Below are positions 37,937 through 47,900 of a stretch of 64,000 nucleotides of DNA, in pieces (the stretch's first letter is position 1; every line of letters begins with the position of its first letter). Source of the DNA: Burkholderia savannae. GTDB taxonomy: Bacteria; Pseudomonadota; Gammaproteobacteria; Burkholderiales; Burkholderiaceae. The notes below the pieces were generated by a model, which saw only the letters and a program-made list of their open reading frames with translations, searched no databases and was not told the DNA's origin. The position numbers were made by a program, and so were the translations under genes. The stretch is taken from positions 124,001-188,000 of the forward strand of contig NZ_CP013418.1 of the NCBI RefSeq assembly GCF_001524445.2, written 5' to 3'.

Positions 37937-39259
37937 ATGACCCAGTCCTCGATTCCCTTCGGCATCATGCTGCAAGGCGCCGGCAGCCACATGAACGCGT
38001 GGCGGCATCCGAGCAATCCGCCCGACGCGAGCGTCAATCTCGATTTCATGCTGCGCGTCGCGCGCAAGGCGGAGGCGAACGGCATCGCGTTCGCGTTCGT
38101 GGCCGACGGCCTCTACATCAACGAGAAGTCGATCCCGCATTTCCTGAACCGCTTCGAGCCGATCTCGCTCTTGTCCGCGCTCGCGGCCGCGACGTCGAAG
38201 ATCGGCCTCGCGGGCACCGTGTCGACGTCGTACAGCGAGCCGTTTACGGTCGCGCGGCAGTTCGCGTCGCTCGATCTGCTGAGCGGCGGCCGCGCCGGCT
38301 GGAACGTCGTGACGACGCCGCTCGAAGGCACCGCGAAGAACTACGGCACGAAGCATCCGGAGCACGAGCTGCGCTACGAGATCGCCGACGAATACCTGAG
38401 CGTCGCGCAGGGCCTGTGGGACAGCTGGGACGACGACGCGTTCGTGCGCGACCGCGCGAGCGGCCGCTTCTTCGACCGGGACAAGCTGCACGCGCTCGAT
38501 CACGCGGGCCGGTTCTTCCAGGTCGCCGGGCCGCTGAACATCCAGCGCTCGCCGCAGGGGCAGCCGGTGATCTTTCAGGCGGGCTCGTCGGACGCGGGGA
38601 TCGCGCTCGCGGGCAAGTACGCGGACGCGGTGTTCACGCATTCGCCGTCGCTCGACGAGACGCGCGCGTTCACGCAGCGCGTGAAGGACAGCGCGCTCGC
38701 GCACGGCCGCCGCGCCGGCGACGTGAAGATCTTCCCCGGCATCGGGCCGATCGTCGGGCGCACGGCGGCCGAAGCGGAGGACAAGTACCGCGCGATCCGC
38801 GATCTGCTGACGATCGACGACGCGCTCGCGTACCTCGGCCGCTACTTCGACCATCACGATTTCACGCAGTACCCGCTCGACGCGCCGTTCCCGGCGCTCG
38901 GCGACATCGGCCGCAACAGCTTTCGCTCGACGACCGATCGCATCAAGGCCGACGCGCGCGCGAAGGGGCTCACGCTGCGCGAGACGGCGCTTGCCGTCGC
39001 GACGCCGCGTCCGCAGTTCATCGGCGCGGCGCAAGACGTCGCCGACGCGCTGATCCGCTGGATCGACGCGGGCGCGGCCGACGGCTTCATCCTCGGCTTC
39101 GCGGTGCAGGCGCAGGGGCTCGACGATTTCGTCGAGCTCGTGATTCCGGCGCTCGAGGCGCGCGGCCGCTACCGGCGCACGCTCGCCGGCAGCACGCTGC
39201 GCGATCACCTTGGCCTGCCGCGCAAGGAAAGCCGCCGCGCGGCGGCGGAAGTCGCATGA
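37937..39259 (+). CDS. LLM-class FMN monooxygenase (NtaA/SnaA/DszA group, CmoJ-like)
   Basis: 440 residues, the usual length of NtaA/DszA monooxygenases. It shows [12 protein letters not shown] near 15-26, R-A-G-W-N-V-V-T-T near 122-130 and Q-A-G-S-S-D-A-G near 215, all typical. Such enzymes use FMNH2 and O2 to attack C-S or C-N bonds. It follows the first LLM gene by 63 bp. In B. subtilis, CmoJ of the same group oxidises N-acetyl-S-alkylcysteine; this gene is the likely counterpart, judged by family and context rather than tested similarity. Confidence 0.88.
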   Translation: MTQSSIPFGIMLQGAGSHMNAWRHPSNPPDASVNLDFMLRVARKAEANGIAFAFVADGLYINEKSIPHFLNRFEPISLLSALAAATSKIGLAGTVSTSYSEPFTVARQFASLDLLSGGRAGWNVVTTPLEGTAKNYGTKHPEHELRYEIADEYLSVAQGLWDSWDDDAFVRDRASGRFFDRDKLHALDHAGRFFQVAGPLNIQRSPQGQPVIFQAGSSDAGIALAGKYADAVFTHSPSLDETRAFTQRVKDSALAHGRRAGDVKIFPGIGPIVGRTAAEAEDKYRAIRDLLTIDDALAYLGRYFDHHDFTQYPLDAPFPALGDIGRNSFRSTTDRIKADARAKGLTLRETALAVATPRPQFIGAAQDVADALIRWIDAGAADGFILGFAVQAQGLDDFVELVIPALEARGRYRRTLAGSTLRDHLGLPRKESRRAAAEVA

Positions 39260-39371
39260 CGGCGGCTGTGCGGCGCGCCGCCGCGAGCCGCGCGCGTTTC
39301 TCGCCGCGTGCGCGCGGCGCCGCGCCGGGCATCCGCGCGGCACGCCATCGATTCAGCAAGGAACCACGACC

Positions 39372-41582
39372 ATGAGCGACATCACTCACGCCGTCGGCGG
39401 CGCGCTGCCGACGCCAGGCATCCCTGCGGCGCGCGGCGCCGCGCCGCGTTTCCGGATCGTGCCGGCCCGCTATCGCGCGCGCACGGCGGGCACCGTGCTC
39501 GCCGTCGTGCTGATCGCGCTCGTGCTGAATTCGGTGCTCGGCAATCCGCAATGGGGCTGGCCGGTTTTCGCCGAATGGTTCCTGTCCGAGCCGGTGCTGT
39601 CGGGGCTTGCGCGCACGCTGCTGCTGACCGCCCTCGGCGCGCTGTTCGGCTTCGCGTTCGGCGTGCCGCTCGCGCTCGCACGCGTGTCGCGCTCGCCGCT
39701 TCTTGCCGCGTGCGCGTGGGCGTTCATCTGGCTGTTCCGCTCGATTCCGCTCATCGTGCTGCTGCTGATCCTCAACAATCTCGGCTATCTGTACGACCAC
39801 GTGCGGTTCGGCGTGCCGTTCACCGGAATCACGTTCGCGGACGTCGCGACGACCGACCTGATCAGCCCGTTTTGCGCGGCGGTGCTCGGCCTGACGCTCA
39901 ATCACGCGGCGTTCGCGGCCGAGGGGATTCGCGGCGGCATCCTGTCGGTCGATCAGGGCCAGCTCGAGGCGGCCGCCGCGCTCGGCCTGCCGCGCGCGCG
40001 GCAGGCGACGCGCATCGTGCTGCCGCAGGCGATGCGCGCGTTCCTGCCCGTCGCGTTCAACGATCTGATCTCGCTCGCGAAGGGCACGTCGATGGTGTAC
40101 GTGCTCGCGATGCCGGAACTTTTCTACACGGTGCAGGTGATCTATCGGCGCAACCTCGACGTGATTCCGCTGCTGATGGTCGCGACGGTCTGGTATCTGA
40201 TCATCCTGACCGTGTTGTCGATCGTGCAGGTGCAGGTCGAGCGTCGCTATGCGCGCGGCGCCGTGCGCAATCCGGGGCGCTCGCCGCTGGCGGCGTTCGT
40301 CGCGAAGCTGGCGGATGCGCGGTGGCGGTGGCGGTGGCGCGGGCGCGCGGCGGACGCGGCGGCGGCGGCAGCGGCAACGGACGGTGTGGACAGCGCGGAC
40401 AGCGCGGACGGCGCGGACGGCGCGGGCGCGGCGAGAGGCGCGAGATCGGCGAAATGGGCGAAATGGGCGAGGCGCGGCGCGGAGAACGGCGCGCACTCGG
40501 CCGGCGACGCGTCGGCTTTCGGCGCGGGATTCGCGCACGGCGAAAAGGCGTCGGCCGGATCGGCGGGCGGGGCGAGGGCGGCGGCGCTCGGCGCGTCGGG
40601 CGTTTCGGAAGTTTCCGCTACGTTCGGCGGGGGGGAATCGTCCGAGTCCGCTGCTTGGCCGGCTACGAAAGCGCCGAATGCTTCAAATGTTCCGGACGCC
40701 CCGGACGCCCCGGACGCGTTGACGCTTGCCGCGCCGAACGCCTGGGCTTTGCCCGCCGCATCGCCTGCACGCGCCGAGGCAAGCTCGCCGGCCGCCGCGC
40801 GCGCATGGGCGAGCGGGCGGCGCGGCGGCGAGGTCGCCGTCCATCGAGTATCGAAGAGCTTCGGCCAGCACAAGGTGCTCGACGACGTGTCGTTCGTCGC
40901 GCCGGCGGGCAGCGTCACCGTGATCCTCGGCCAGTCCGGTTCCGGCAAATCGACGCTGCTGCGCACGATCAACCACCTGGAGCGCGTCGACGGCGGCTTC
41001 ATCGACATCGACGGCGAGCTGATCGGCTATCGCCGCGACGGCGACACGCTGTACGAGCTGAAGGAGAAGGACGTGCTGCGCCGGCGCGTCGACGTCGGCA
41101 TGGTGTTTCAGAACTTCAATCTGTTCCCGCACCTCACCGTGCTCGAGAACGTCGTCGAGGCGCCCGTCGCGTCGGGGCGCGCGACGCGCGCCGAAGCCGA
41201 GCGCGTCGCGCGCGAGCTGCTCGCGCGCGTCGGCCTCGCGGCGAAGGCCGACGCGTATCCGCGCCGGCTGTCGGGCGGCCAGCAGCAGCGCGTCGCGATC
41301 GCGCGGGCGCTCGCGCTGCGGCCGAAGGTGCTGCTGTTCGACGAGCCGACGTCCGCGCTCGATCCGGAGCTCGTCAACGAAGTGCTCGACGTGATCAAGG
41401 AGCTCGCGCGCTCGGGGACGACGCTCGTCATCGTCACGCACGAGATCGGCTTCGCGCGCGAGGTCGCGGACACGGTCCTGTTCATGGAGCGCGGCCGGAT
41501 CATCGAAGCGGGGCCGCCCGCGCAGGTACTCGGCGCGCCGGCGCATCCGCGCACGCGCGCGTTCCTGTCGAAGGTGCTGTGA
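39372..41582 (+). CDS. Amino-acid ABC transporter permease-ATPase fusion with long low-complexity linker
   Basis: 736 residues from ATG 39372, preceded by AAGGAA. Residues 1-300 are a His/Glu-type permease with about five membrane helices and the EAA-like loop Q-L-E-A-A-A-A-L-G-L-P-R-A-R-Q-A-T. Residues 495-736 are a full ABC ATPase: Walker A G-Q-S-G-S-G-K-S-T near 519-527, Q-loop F-Q-N-F-N-L-F, signature L-S-G-G-Q-Q-Q-R-V and Walker B V-L-L-F-D-E-P. Between them lie about 180 Ala/Gly/Ser/Asp-rich residues with 9-bp DNA repeats. Permease-ATPase fusions are known in this family; such a long linker is unusual. Confidence 0.88.
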   Translation: MSDITHAVGGALPTPGIPAARGAAPRFRIVPARYRARTAGTVLAVVLIALVLNSVLGNPQWGWPVFAEWFLSEPVLSGLARTLLLTALGALFGFAFGVPLALARVSRSPLLAACAWAFIWLFRSIPLIVLLLILNNLGYLYDHVRFGVPFTGITFADVATTDLISPFCAAVLGLTLNHAAFAAEGIRGGILSVDQGQLEAAAALGLPRARQATRIVLPQAMRAFLPVAFNDLISLAKGTSMVYVLAMPELFYTVQVIYRRNLDVIPLLMVATVWYLIILTVLSIVQVQVERRYARGAVRNPGRSPLAAFVAKLADARWRWRWRGRAADAAAAAAATDGVDSADSADGADGAGAARGARSAKWAKWARRGAENGAHSAGDASAFGAGFAHGEKASAGSAGGARAAALGASGVSEVSATFGGGESSESAAWPATKAPNASNVPDAPDAPDALTLAAPNAWALPAASPARAEASSPAAARAWASGRRGGEVAVHRVSKSFGQHKVLDDVSFVAPAGSVTVILGQSGSGKSTLLRTINHLERVDGGFIDIDGELIGYRRDGDTLYELKEKDVLRRRVDVGMVFQNFNLFPHLTVLENVVEAPVASGRATRAEAERVARELLARVGLAAKADAYPRRLSGGQQQRVAIARALALRPKVLLFDEPTSALDPELVNEVLDVIKELARSGTTLVIVTHEIGFAREVADTVLFMERGRIIEAGPPAQVLGAPAHPRTRAFLSKVL
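40388..40423 (+). repeat. 9-bp repeat inside the fusion-protein linker
   Basis: Four 9-bp units (GGACAGCGC x2, GGACGGCGC x2) encoding repeated S-A-D / G-A-D triplets. Further short repeats follow (GAAATGGGC x2, CCCCGGACG x3). Because units are multiples of three, length changes keep the frame. Confidence 0.8.
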
Positions 41583-41934
41583 TGACGGCGCGGCGGCGGG
41601 CGGGCGCGGGGCTCGGCAGCGACGGCGATTGCGCAGGCCGTCGTCGTGCCGGCGTTGCGCGAAGCGACGCCGGTGCTCCACGCCGCGTGACGCGGCGCGG
41701 CGATGCGGATCGCGGCGGCGATGGCGTTGCGGGCGGCGTTGAAGGCAGCGTTGCGGGCGGCGGCCGGCCGACCGGGCTCGCGGCGCGGTCTGCGGCGGCC
41801 GAGAATGCGGGGCCGCGTCGCGCCGAGGTCGGCGGCCGCGGCCGCGGCGACGTCGCCAAGCGCGGCCGCATCGCGTGGCCGAGCGCGCGCGCGTCGTGCC
41901 GCGCTGAGCCGAACGCATCGCAGGCGCGGGCGCG
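41583..41934 (+). other. Spacer with a 118-codon open frame of doubtful meaning
   Basis: 352 bp between the transporter fusion and the second binding protein. One frame from ATG 41582 overlaps the upstream stop (TGATG) and ends at 41938, overlapping the downstream ATG (ATGA). The product would be Arg/Gly/Ala-rich without hydrophobic core or domain, so I do not call it a gene. It may simply be translated spacer that keeps ribosomes coupled. Confidence 0.35.
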
Positions 41935-42873
41935 ATGATCGACCGACGCACGTTCATCGGCGGCGCGGCGACGCTCGCGGCCGCCTTCGCCGCGGCGCCG
42001 TTCGGCGCGCGCGCGGCCGGCATCGCGGTCGATCTCGATCCGCGCCAGGCGGGCCGCGTGCGCACGGCGCGCGATCCGGCGGCGGCCGACGCGGCGCGAC
42101 GCTACCGCTGGGTCGCCGACGGCGCGTTCACCGTCGCGATCGCGCCGCACGCGCCGCCCGTCGCGACATTTGCGACCGACGCGCGCACGGTCGTCGGCGC
42201 GGACCCGGACTACGCGCAACTGATCGCCGACGCGCTCGGCCGGCGGCTCGCGCTTTTGCCCGTCGCGTGGGCCGACTGGCCGCTCGGGCTGAGCGCCGGC
42301 AAGTACGATGCGGTGATTTCGAACGTCGGCGTCACCGAGAAGCGCAAGGAGAAGTTCGATTTCACGACCTACCGGCTCGGCCTGCACGGCTTCTATGTGA
42401 GGGCCGCGAGCCCGATCGCGCGGATCGCCGAGCCGAAGGACGTCGCGGGATTGCGGATCATCACCGGATCGGGGACGAGCCAGGAGCGCATCCTGCTCGA
42501 ATGGAACCGGCGCAACGTCGCGCGGGGGCTCCGGCCGGCCGACGTGCTGTACTTCGACGACGACGGCGCGTCGCGCGTCGCGCTGCTGTCCGGGCGTGCG
42601 GACGCCGAGCTGAATCCGAACGCGACGCTCGCGTACCAGGCGGCGCGCGACGGCAAGATCCGCTGCGTCGGCAACGTGAACGCGGGCTGGCCGGTCAAGG
42701 CGGACGTCGCGATCGCGACGCGCAAGGGCAGCGGCCTCGCCGACGCGCTCACGCTCGCGACCAACGATCTGATCCGCAGCGGCAAGTACCGGCAGGCGCT
42801 CGCGCGATGGGGGCTGCTGTCGGAGGCGGTCGACGAGTCGGAAACGAATCCGCCGGGGTTGCCGTCGTTTTGA
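41935..42873 (+). CDS. Amino-acid ABC transporter substrate-binding protein (Tat-type signal)
   Basis: 312 residues. The N-terminus D-R-R-T-F-I-G-G-A-A-T-L-A-A-A-F-A-A is a twin-arginine style signal, unlike the Sec signal of its relative at 35577. The mature part is a family-3 binding protein sharing W-A-D-W-P-L, S-N-V-G-V-T-E-K-R-K and E-P-K-D-V-A-G-L-R-I-I-T with that relative. Two binding proteins for one transporter mirror TcyJ and TcyK of the B. subtilis system. It closes the operon; no terminator with a T-run follows. Confidence 0.87.
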   Translation: MIDRRTFIGGAATLAAAFAAAPFGARAAGIAVDLDPRQAGRVRTARDPAAADAARRYRWVADGAFTVAIAPHAPPVATFATDARTVVGADPDYAQLIADALGRRLALLPVAWADWPLGLSAGKYDAVISNVGVTEKRKEKFDFTTYRLGLHGFYVRAASPIARIAEPKDVAGLRIITGSGTSQERILLEWNRRNVARGLRPADVLYFDDDGASRVALLSGRADAELNPNATLAYQAARDGKIRCVGNVNAGWPVKADVAIATRKGSGLADALTLATNDLIRSGKYRQALARWGLLSEAVDESETNPPGLPSF

Positions 42874-43067
42874 GCGCGCGCGGCGCGTGCGGCGCTGGCC
42901 TCGTGGGTTCGCCCGTTGCATAATCGTGACCCTCTTCGTCGCTCGAGCGCCGCCATGCCCCGCTTCTCCCGATCAACGATTCGCCCGGCAGCCCGGCCCG
43001 CCGCGCCTCGCCGCCCGCGCCCGTGGCCACGCTCGCCCGTTGCCGCCTTCGCCCCGGCGGCCGTCGC

Positions 43068-43835
43068 ATGACGCTCGCGCTGCTGACGGCCGTCGCCGCC
43101 GCCGCCGCGCTGTTGCGGCTCGCGAAGCGTCGCCGTGCGAGCCGGGCGCTGTTCGCCGCGTCCGTCGCCGCGTTCTTCGCGATCGGCTGCGGCCCCGCGC
43201 CCGCGTGGTTGCTGCGCCACCTGCAAGCGCCGTACGCGGCGCGCCCGGCGATCGAATGGGGCGAGCGCAACGCGATCGTGATGCTCGGCCTCGGCACCGA
43301 GAAGATCGCCGCGACGGGCGCGGTCGAGCCCGGCACGTTTTCGTATTCGCGGGTGGTCGAGGCGGCGAGCCTTTATCGCGGCTGCCGCAAGGCGCGCGCG
43401 GGCACCGATTGCAAGGTCGTCGTGAGCGGCGGCGACGCGCGCGGCAACGGCGTGCCGGAGGCGAGCGTCTATCGCGACGCGCTGATCGGGCTCGGCATCG
43501 ATGCCGCCGACGTGCTGGCCGAGCCGCGCAGCATGAACACGTGGCAGAACGCGCAATTCACGCGCGCCGTGCTGGCCGGCTATCGCGCGGACCGCGTGCT
43601 GCTCGTGACGTCGGGCGTCCACTTGCGGCGCAGCGCGCTGTATTTCGCGCACTTCGGCGTGGCCGCGATTGGCGTGCGCGCCGAGTACCTGCAAGCGGTG
43701 TCGTTCCCGTTGCCGCTCGCCTACAACTTCTCGCTCGCCGATCTCGCGCTGCACGAATATCTCGGCATCGCGCGCTACCGGCTCTACGACGCGCTCGGCT
43801 GGAACCCCGCGAGAACGCAGCCGGGCGACGCGTGA
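43068..43835 (+). CDS. YdcF/ElyC/SanA-family membrane protein (DUF218)
   Basis: 255 residues from ATG 43068; a GTG at 43023 would add 15 residues. The first 50 residues hold one or two membrane helices and end in P-A-W-L-L-R-H-L. The DUF218 domain has N-A-I-V-M-L-G-L-G-T near 72-81, V-V-V-S-G-G-D-A near 122, E-P-R-S-M-N-T-W-Q-N-A near 157 and V-T-S-G-V-H-L-R-R near 186. Members face the periplasm and relate to envelope polysaccharide or peptidoglycan homeostasis (ElyC, SanA). Exact role unknown. Confidence 0.82.
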   Translation: MTLALLTAVAAAAALLRLAKRRRASRALFAASVAAFFAIGCGPAPAWLLRHLQAPYAARPAIEWGERNAIVMLGLGTEKIAATGAVEPGTFSYSRVVEAASLYRGCRKARAGTDCKVVVSGGDARGNGVPEASVYRDALIGLGIDAADVLAEPRSMNTWQNAQFTRAVLAGYRADRVLLVTSGVHLRRSALYFAHFGVAAIGVRAEYLQAVSFPLPLAYNFSLADLALHEYLGIARYRLYDALGWNPARTQPGDA

Positions 43836-43872
43836 CGCGCCGCCCGTTCGCGCGCCGCCGCGACGCGGCGCG

Positions 43873-44345
43873 TCACTGCGGATAGGCGGGCGTGAACGTC
43901 AGCTTGATCGAGTCGATCAGCATGTCGTTGTCGCGCTGATCGGCCGTTTCGCGCCACACGTGCGTTTCTCCCGCATGCGTCGCGTTCCGGTGGTCGACGG
44001 GCTCGACGACGGTCGCCGCGCCCGGCACGCGGTTGTTTCTCGGCACGACGCCGCCGCGCGCCTCGCAATACTCGGGCACCGCGATCGCGATGTCCGAGCC
44101 CGACGGCCGCGTGACGCTCGTCGCGACGGTTTGCGACGTGCAGCGGCGGTCGGTCCTCGAGGTCGGGCCGACGTCGGCCGTCGACGACCAGCCGTGGTTG
44201 TTGGCCCGGTTGTCCGGGTCGTAGCCGATGAAGTTCGGAGCGTAGCCGGCGTAGCCCGCGCCCTGTCCGGCGACGTTTCCCCAGACGCGCACCTGTGTCG
44301 CGCCGCCCTGGGGGATGTTGTTGACGAAATTGACGCGACCGTCAA
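43873..44345 (-). pseudogene. 3' remnant of a gene of unknown function
   Basis: The frame ends at TGA 43873-43875. About 157 residues (from N-I-D-G-R-V-N-F-V-N-N onward) look like real protein: ordered polar sequence with G-Y-D-P-D-N-R-A-N-N-H-G-W-S-S, several Tyr and Cys, and a clean end. Upstream of about 44345 the same frame becomes Arg/Ala-rich and no start with a ribosome site is found. I read this as the C-terminal part of a secreted-type protein whose 5' half was lost. The family is not recognised; a full gene with a rare start cannot be excluded. Confidence 0.5.
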
Positions 44346-44818
44346 TATTTCGTGCCGGATGCCGTAAACGTGCCGGAGTGGCGTGCCGAGAGGGCGCTCG
44401 CCGTGCCGGCCGAAGGCCGTAACCGGTAGCCAGGCATTCCGGCATTTCGGCAAGCCCGAGAAATCCGGCCGCGACGATCTCCCGGCACGCGGGCGCGCCG
44501 CTCGCGGCACGACCCACGGCGCCGGTTCGGGCGGCGCGGCCGCTGTGCCGGTGCGCGCGATCCCCGCGTGACACGCCGCGGTTTCGCGTGATCTGATAAC
44601 CTTGCGCCGTGTAAGAAATGGTTTTCCCTTATTGGTGACGGTTCCGCTATCCGATTCTGTCACGTTGTCATATAAAGGAAAGACGATAGATAGACAGTGC
44701 GGTCCGTCGCCGCCGCGCCGCGCGCCCGCGCCGCCCGCAATCACGCATTCGTAACCCCAGCAACGCAACGACGTCCAATCAAACCGTTCCCCTTCAATAC
44801 AACCAGCCCGAGACCACC
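44346..44818. promoter_or_regulatory. Upstream region of the formate dehydrogenase operon
   Basis: 473 bp. The last 230 bp (44590-44818) are AT-rich (for example GTCACGTTGTCATATAAAGGAA) and should contain the promoter and regulator sites. I could not recognise a clear FNR or NarL site or a -24/-12 pair. A short leader with several A/C-rich stretches precedes the ATG. The first part is high-GC spacer beyond the gene remnant. Confidence 0.45.
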
Positions 44819-47800
44819 ATGCTCCAACTGTCCCGGCGCCAGTTCCTGAAGCTGTCCGCGACGACGCTCGCCGGCTCGAGTCTAGCCCTGATGGGCTTCT
44901 CACCGGCCGAAGCGCTCGCCGAGGTCCGCCAATACAAGCTGGCGCGCACTGTCGAAACCCGCAACACCTGCCCCTACTGCTCGGTCGGTTGCGGGATACT
45001 GATGTACAGCCTCGGCGACGGCGCGAAAAACGCCACGTCGAGCATCATCCACATCGAGGGCGATCCCGACCATCCGGTCAACCGCGGCACGCTGTGCCCG
45101 AAGGGCGCGAGCCTCATCGACTTCATCCATAGCCCGAGCCGCCTCACGCAGCCCGAGTATCGCGCGGCCGGCTCCGACAAGTGGGCGCCGATCTCGTGGA
45201 GCGACGCGCTCGACCGGATCGCGAAGCTGATGAAGGCGGACCGCGACGCGAACTTCGTCGAGACGACGGACGACGGCATGAAGGTCAACCGCTGGCTCAC
45301 GACGGGCATGCTGGCCGCTTCGGCGGGCAGCAACGAGGTCGGCTATCTGACGCACAAGACCGTGCGCAGCATGGGGATGCTCGCGTTCGACAACCAGGCT
45401 CGTGTCTGACATGGCCCGACGGTGGCAGGTCTTGCCCCGACGTTTGGCCGTGGCGCGATGACGAACCATTGGGTCGACATCAAGAACGCGGACGTGATTC
45501 TCGTGATGGGCGGCAACGCCGCCGAGGCGCACCCGTGCGGATTCAAATGGGTCACGGAAGCGAAGGCGCATCGCAACGCGCGCCTCGTCGTCGTCGATCC
45601 GCGCTTCACGCGCACCGCATCGGTCGCCGACTATTACGCGCCGATTCGAACCGGCACGGACATCGCATTCCTCGGCGGGATCATCAACTACCTGCTGACG
45701 AACGACAAGATCCAGCACGAGTACGTCAAGCACTACACGGATTTCTCGTTCATCGTTCGCGAGGACTTCGCGTTCGACGACGGCATCTATTCCGGCTACG
45801 ACGCGGACAAGCACGCGTACCCGGACAAGTCGACGTGGGACTACGAGCGCGGCGACGACGGCTTCGTGAAGGTCGACGACACGCTTGCGCACCCGCGCTG
45901 CGTCTACAACCTGCTCAAGCAGCACTACTCGCGCTACACGCCGGAGATGGTCGAGAAGATCTGCGGCACGCCGAAGGACAAGTTCCTCAAGGTGTGCGAG
46001 ATGCTTGCGACGACGGCCGTGCCCGGCCGCGCCGGCACGATCCTGTACGCGCTCGGCTGGACGCATCACTCGGTCGGCGCGCAGATGATCCGCACGGGCG
46101 CGATGGTGCAGCTGCTGCTCGGCAACATCGGCATCGCGGGCGGCGGCATGAACGCGCTGCGCGGCCACTCGAACATCCAGGGGCTCACCGACCTCGGGCT
46201 GATGTCGAACCTGCTGCCGGGCTACATGACGCTGCCGATGCAGGCCGAGCAGGATTTCGACGCGTACATCCAGAAGCGCGCGCAGCAGCCGCTGCGGCCT
46301 AACCAGCTGAGCTACTGGAAGAACTACCGCGCGTTCCACGTGAGCTTCATGAAGGCCTGGTGGGGCGATGCGGTGGGCGCCGAGAACAACTGGGGCTACG
46401 ACTATCTGCCGAAGCTCGACAAGCAGTACGACCTGCTGCAGACGATCGAGCTGATGCACGCGGGCAAGATGAACGGCTACATCTGCCAGGGCTTCAATCC
46501 GCTCGCGGCGGCGCCGTCGAAGCGCAAGACCTCCGAGGCGCTCGCGAAGCTCAAGTGGCTCGTGATCATGGACCCGCTCGCGACCGAGACGTCCGAGTTC
46601 TGGAAGAACCACGGCGATTTCAACGACGTCGATTCGTCGACGATCCAGACCGAGGTGTTCCGGCTGCCGACGTCGTGCTTCGCGGAAGAGCGCGGCTCGC
46701 TCGTCAACTCCGGCCGCGTGCTGCAGTGGCACTGGCAGGGCGCGGAGCCGCCGGGCCAGGCGAAGAGCGACCTCGAGATCATGTCGGGGATCTTCCTGCG
46801 GATGCGCGACATGTACAGGAAGGACGGCGGCAAGTACCCCGATCCGATCGTCAATCTGAGCTGGCCGTACGCGAACCCGGAAAGCCCGACGCCCGAAGAG
46901 CTCGCGATGGAGTTCAACGGCCGCGCGCTGGCGGACCTGCCCGATCCGAAGGACGCGTCGAAGACGCTCGTGAAGAAGGGCGAGCAACTCGCCGGCTTCG
47001 CGCAGCTGAAGGACGACGGCACGACGTCGAGCGGCTGCTGGATCTTCTGCGGCGCGTGGACGCAAGCGGGCAACCAGATGGCGCGGCGCGACAACGCCGA
47101 TCCGACGGGCATCGGCCAGACGCTCGGCTGGGCGTGGGCGTGGCCCGCGAACCGGCGGATTCTGTACAACCGCGCGTCGTGCGACGTGAGCGGCAAGCCG
47201 TTCGACCCGACGCGCAAGCTGATCGGCTGGAACGGCCGTGCGTGGACGGGCCCGGACATTCCCGACTACAAGGCCGACGAGCCGCCCGAAACCGGCATGG
47301 GGCCGTTCATCATGAACCCGGAAGGCGTCGCACGCTTCTTCGCGCGCGCCGGGATGAACGAAGGCCCGTTCCCCGAGCACTACGAGCCGTTCGAGACGCC
47401 GCTCGCCGCGAACCCGCTGCATCCGAACAACCCGCGGGCGCTGAACAATCCGGCCGCCCGCGTGTTCCCGGACGATCGGGCGGCGTTCGGCAAGGTCGAC
47501 ACGTTCCCGCACGTCGCGACGACGTATCGCCTGACCGAGCACTTCCATTACTGGACGAAGCATGCGCGGCTGAACGCGATCATCCAGCCCGAGCAGTTCG
47601 TCGAGATCGGCGAGGATCTCGCGAAGGAGATCGGCGTCGCGCACGGCGAGCGCGTGAAGGTGTCGTCGAACCGCGGGCACATCGTCGCGGTCGCGCTCGT
47701 CACGAAGCGGATCAAGCCGCTGACGGTCGACGGCCGCAAGGTGCAGACGGTCGGCATTCCGTTGCATTGGGGCTTCAAGGGGTTGACGAAGCCCGGCTAT

Positions 47801-47890
47801 CTCGCGAACACCCTGACTCCGTCCGTCGGCGACGGCAACTCGTACACACCGGAATTCAAGTCGTTCCTGGTGAAGGTCGAAAAGGCGTAA
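44819..47890 (+). CDS. fdnG: Formate dehydrogenase-N/O alpha subunit, selenocysteine-containing
   Basis: 1023 residues when the in-frame TGA at 45407-45409 is read as selenocysteine 197; conventional calling splits it into two frames. It starts with a Tat signal S-R-R-Q-F-L-K (residues 5-11). An N-terminal 4Fe-4S site C-P-Y-C-S-V-G-C follows. The site [14 protein letters not shown] matches FdnG exactly in context, and molybdopterin-binding motifs continue to the end. The enzyme oxidises formate to CO2 in the periplasm and passes electrons to quinone via the beta and gamma subunits encoded next. A SECIS hairpin lies directly behind the UGA. Confidence 0.95.
45407..45449 (+). promoter_or_regulatory. 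Bacterial SECIS element for UGA recoding
   Basis: UGA followed by a hairpin with an apical stem GGCA / TGCC around the loop GGTCT (45428-45432), and a lower stem GGCC (45413-45416) / GGCC (45446-45449). The GGUCU loop and its distance from the UGA match the SelB-binding hairpins of E. coli fdhF/fdnG mRNAs. Confidence 0.85.
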
Positions 47891-47900
47891 GGGGAAAGAG

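Noticed and set aside
44819..45409. fdnG as two separate genes or a pseudogene split by TGA
   Set aside because: The TGA context is the known selenocysteine site, a SECIS hairpin follows, and selA, selB and selC are adjacent.
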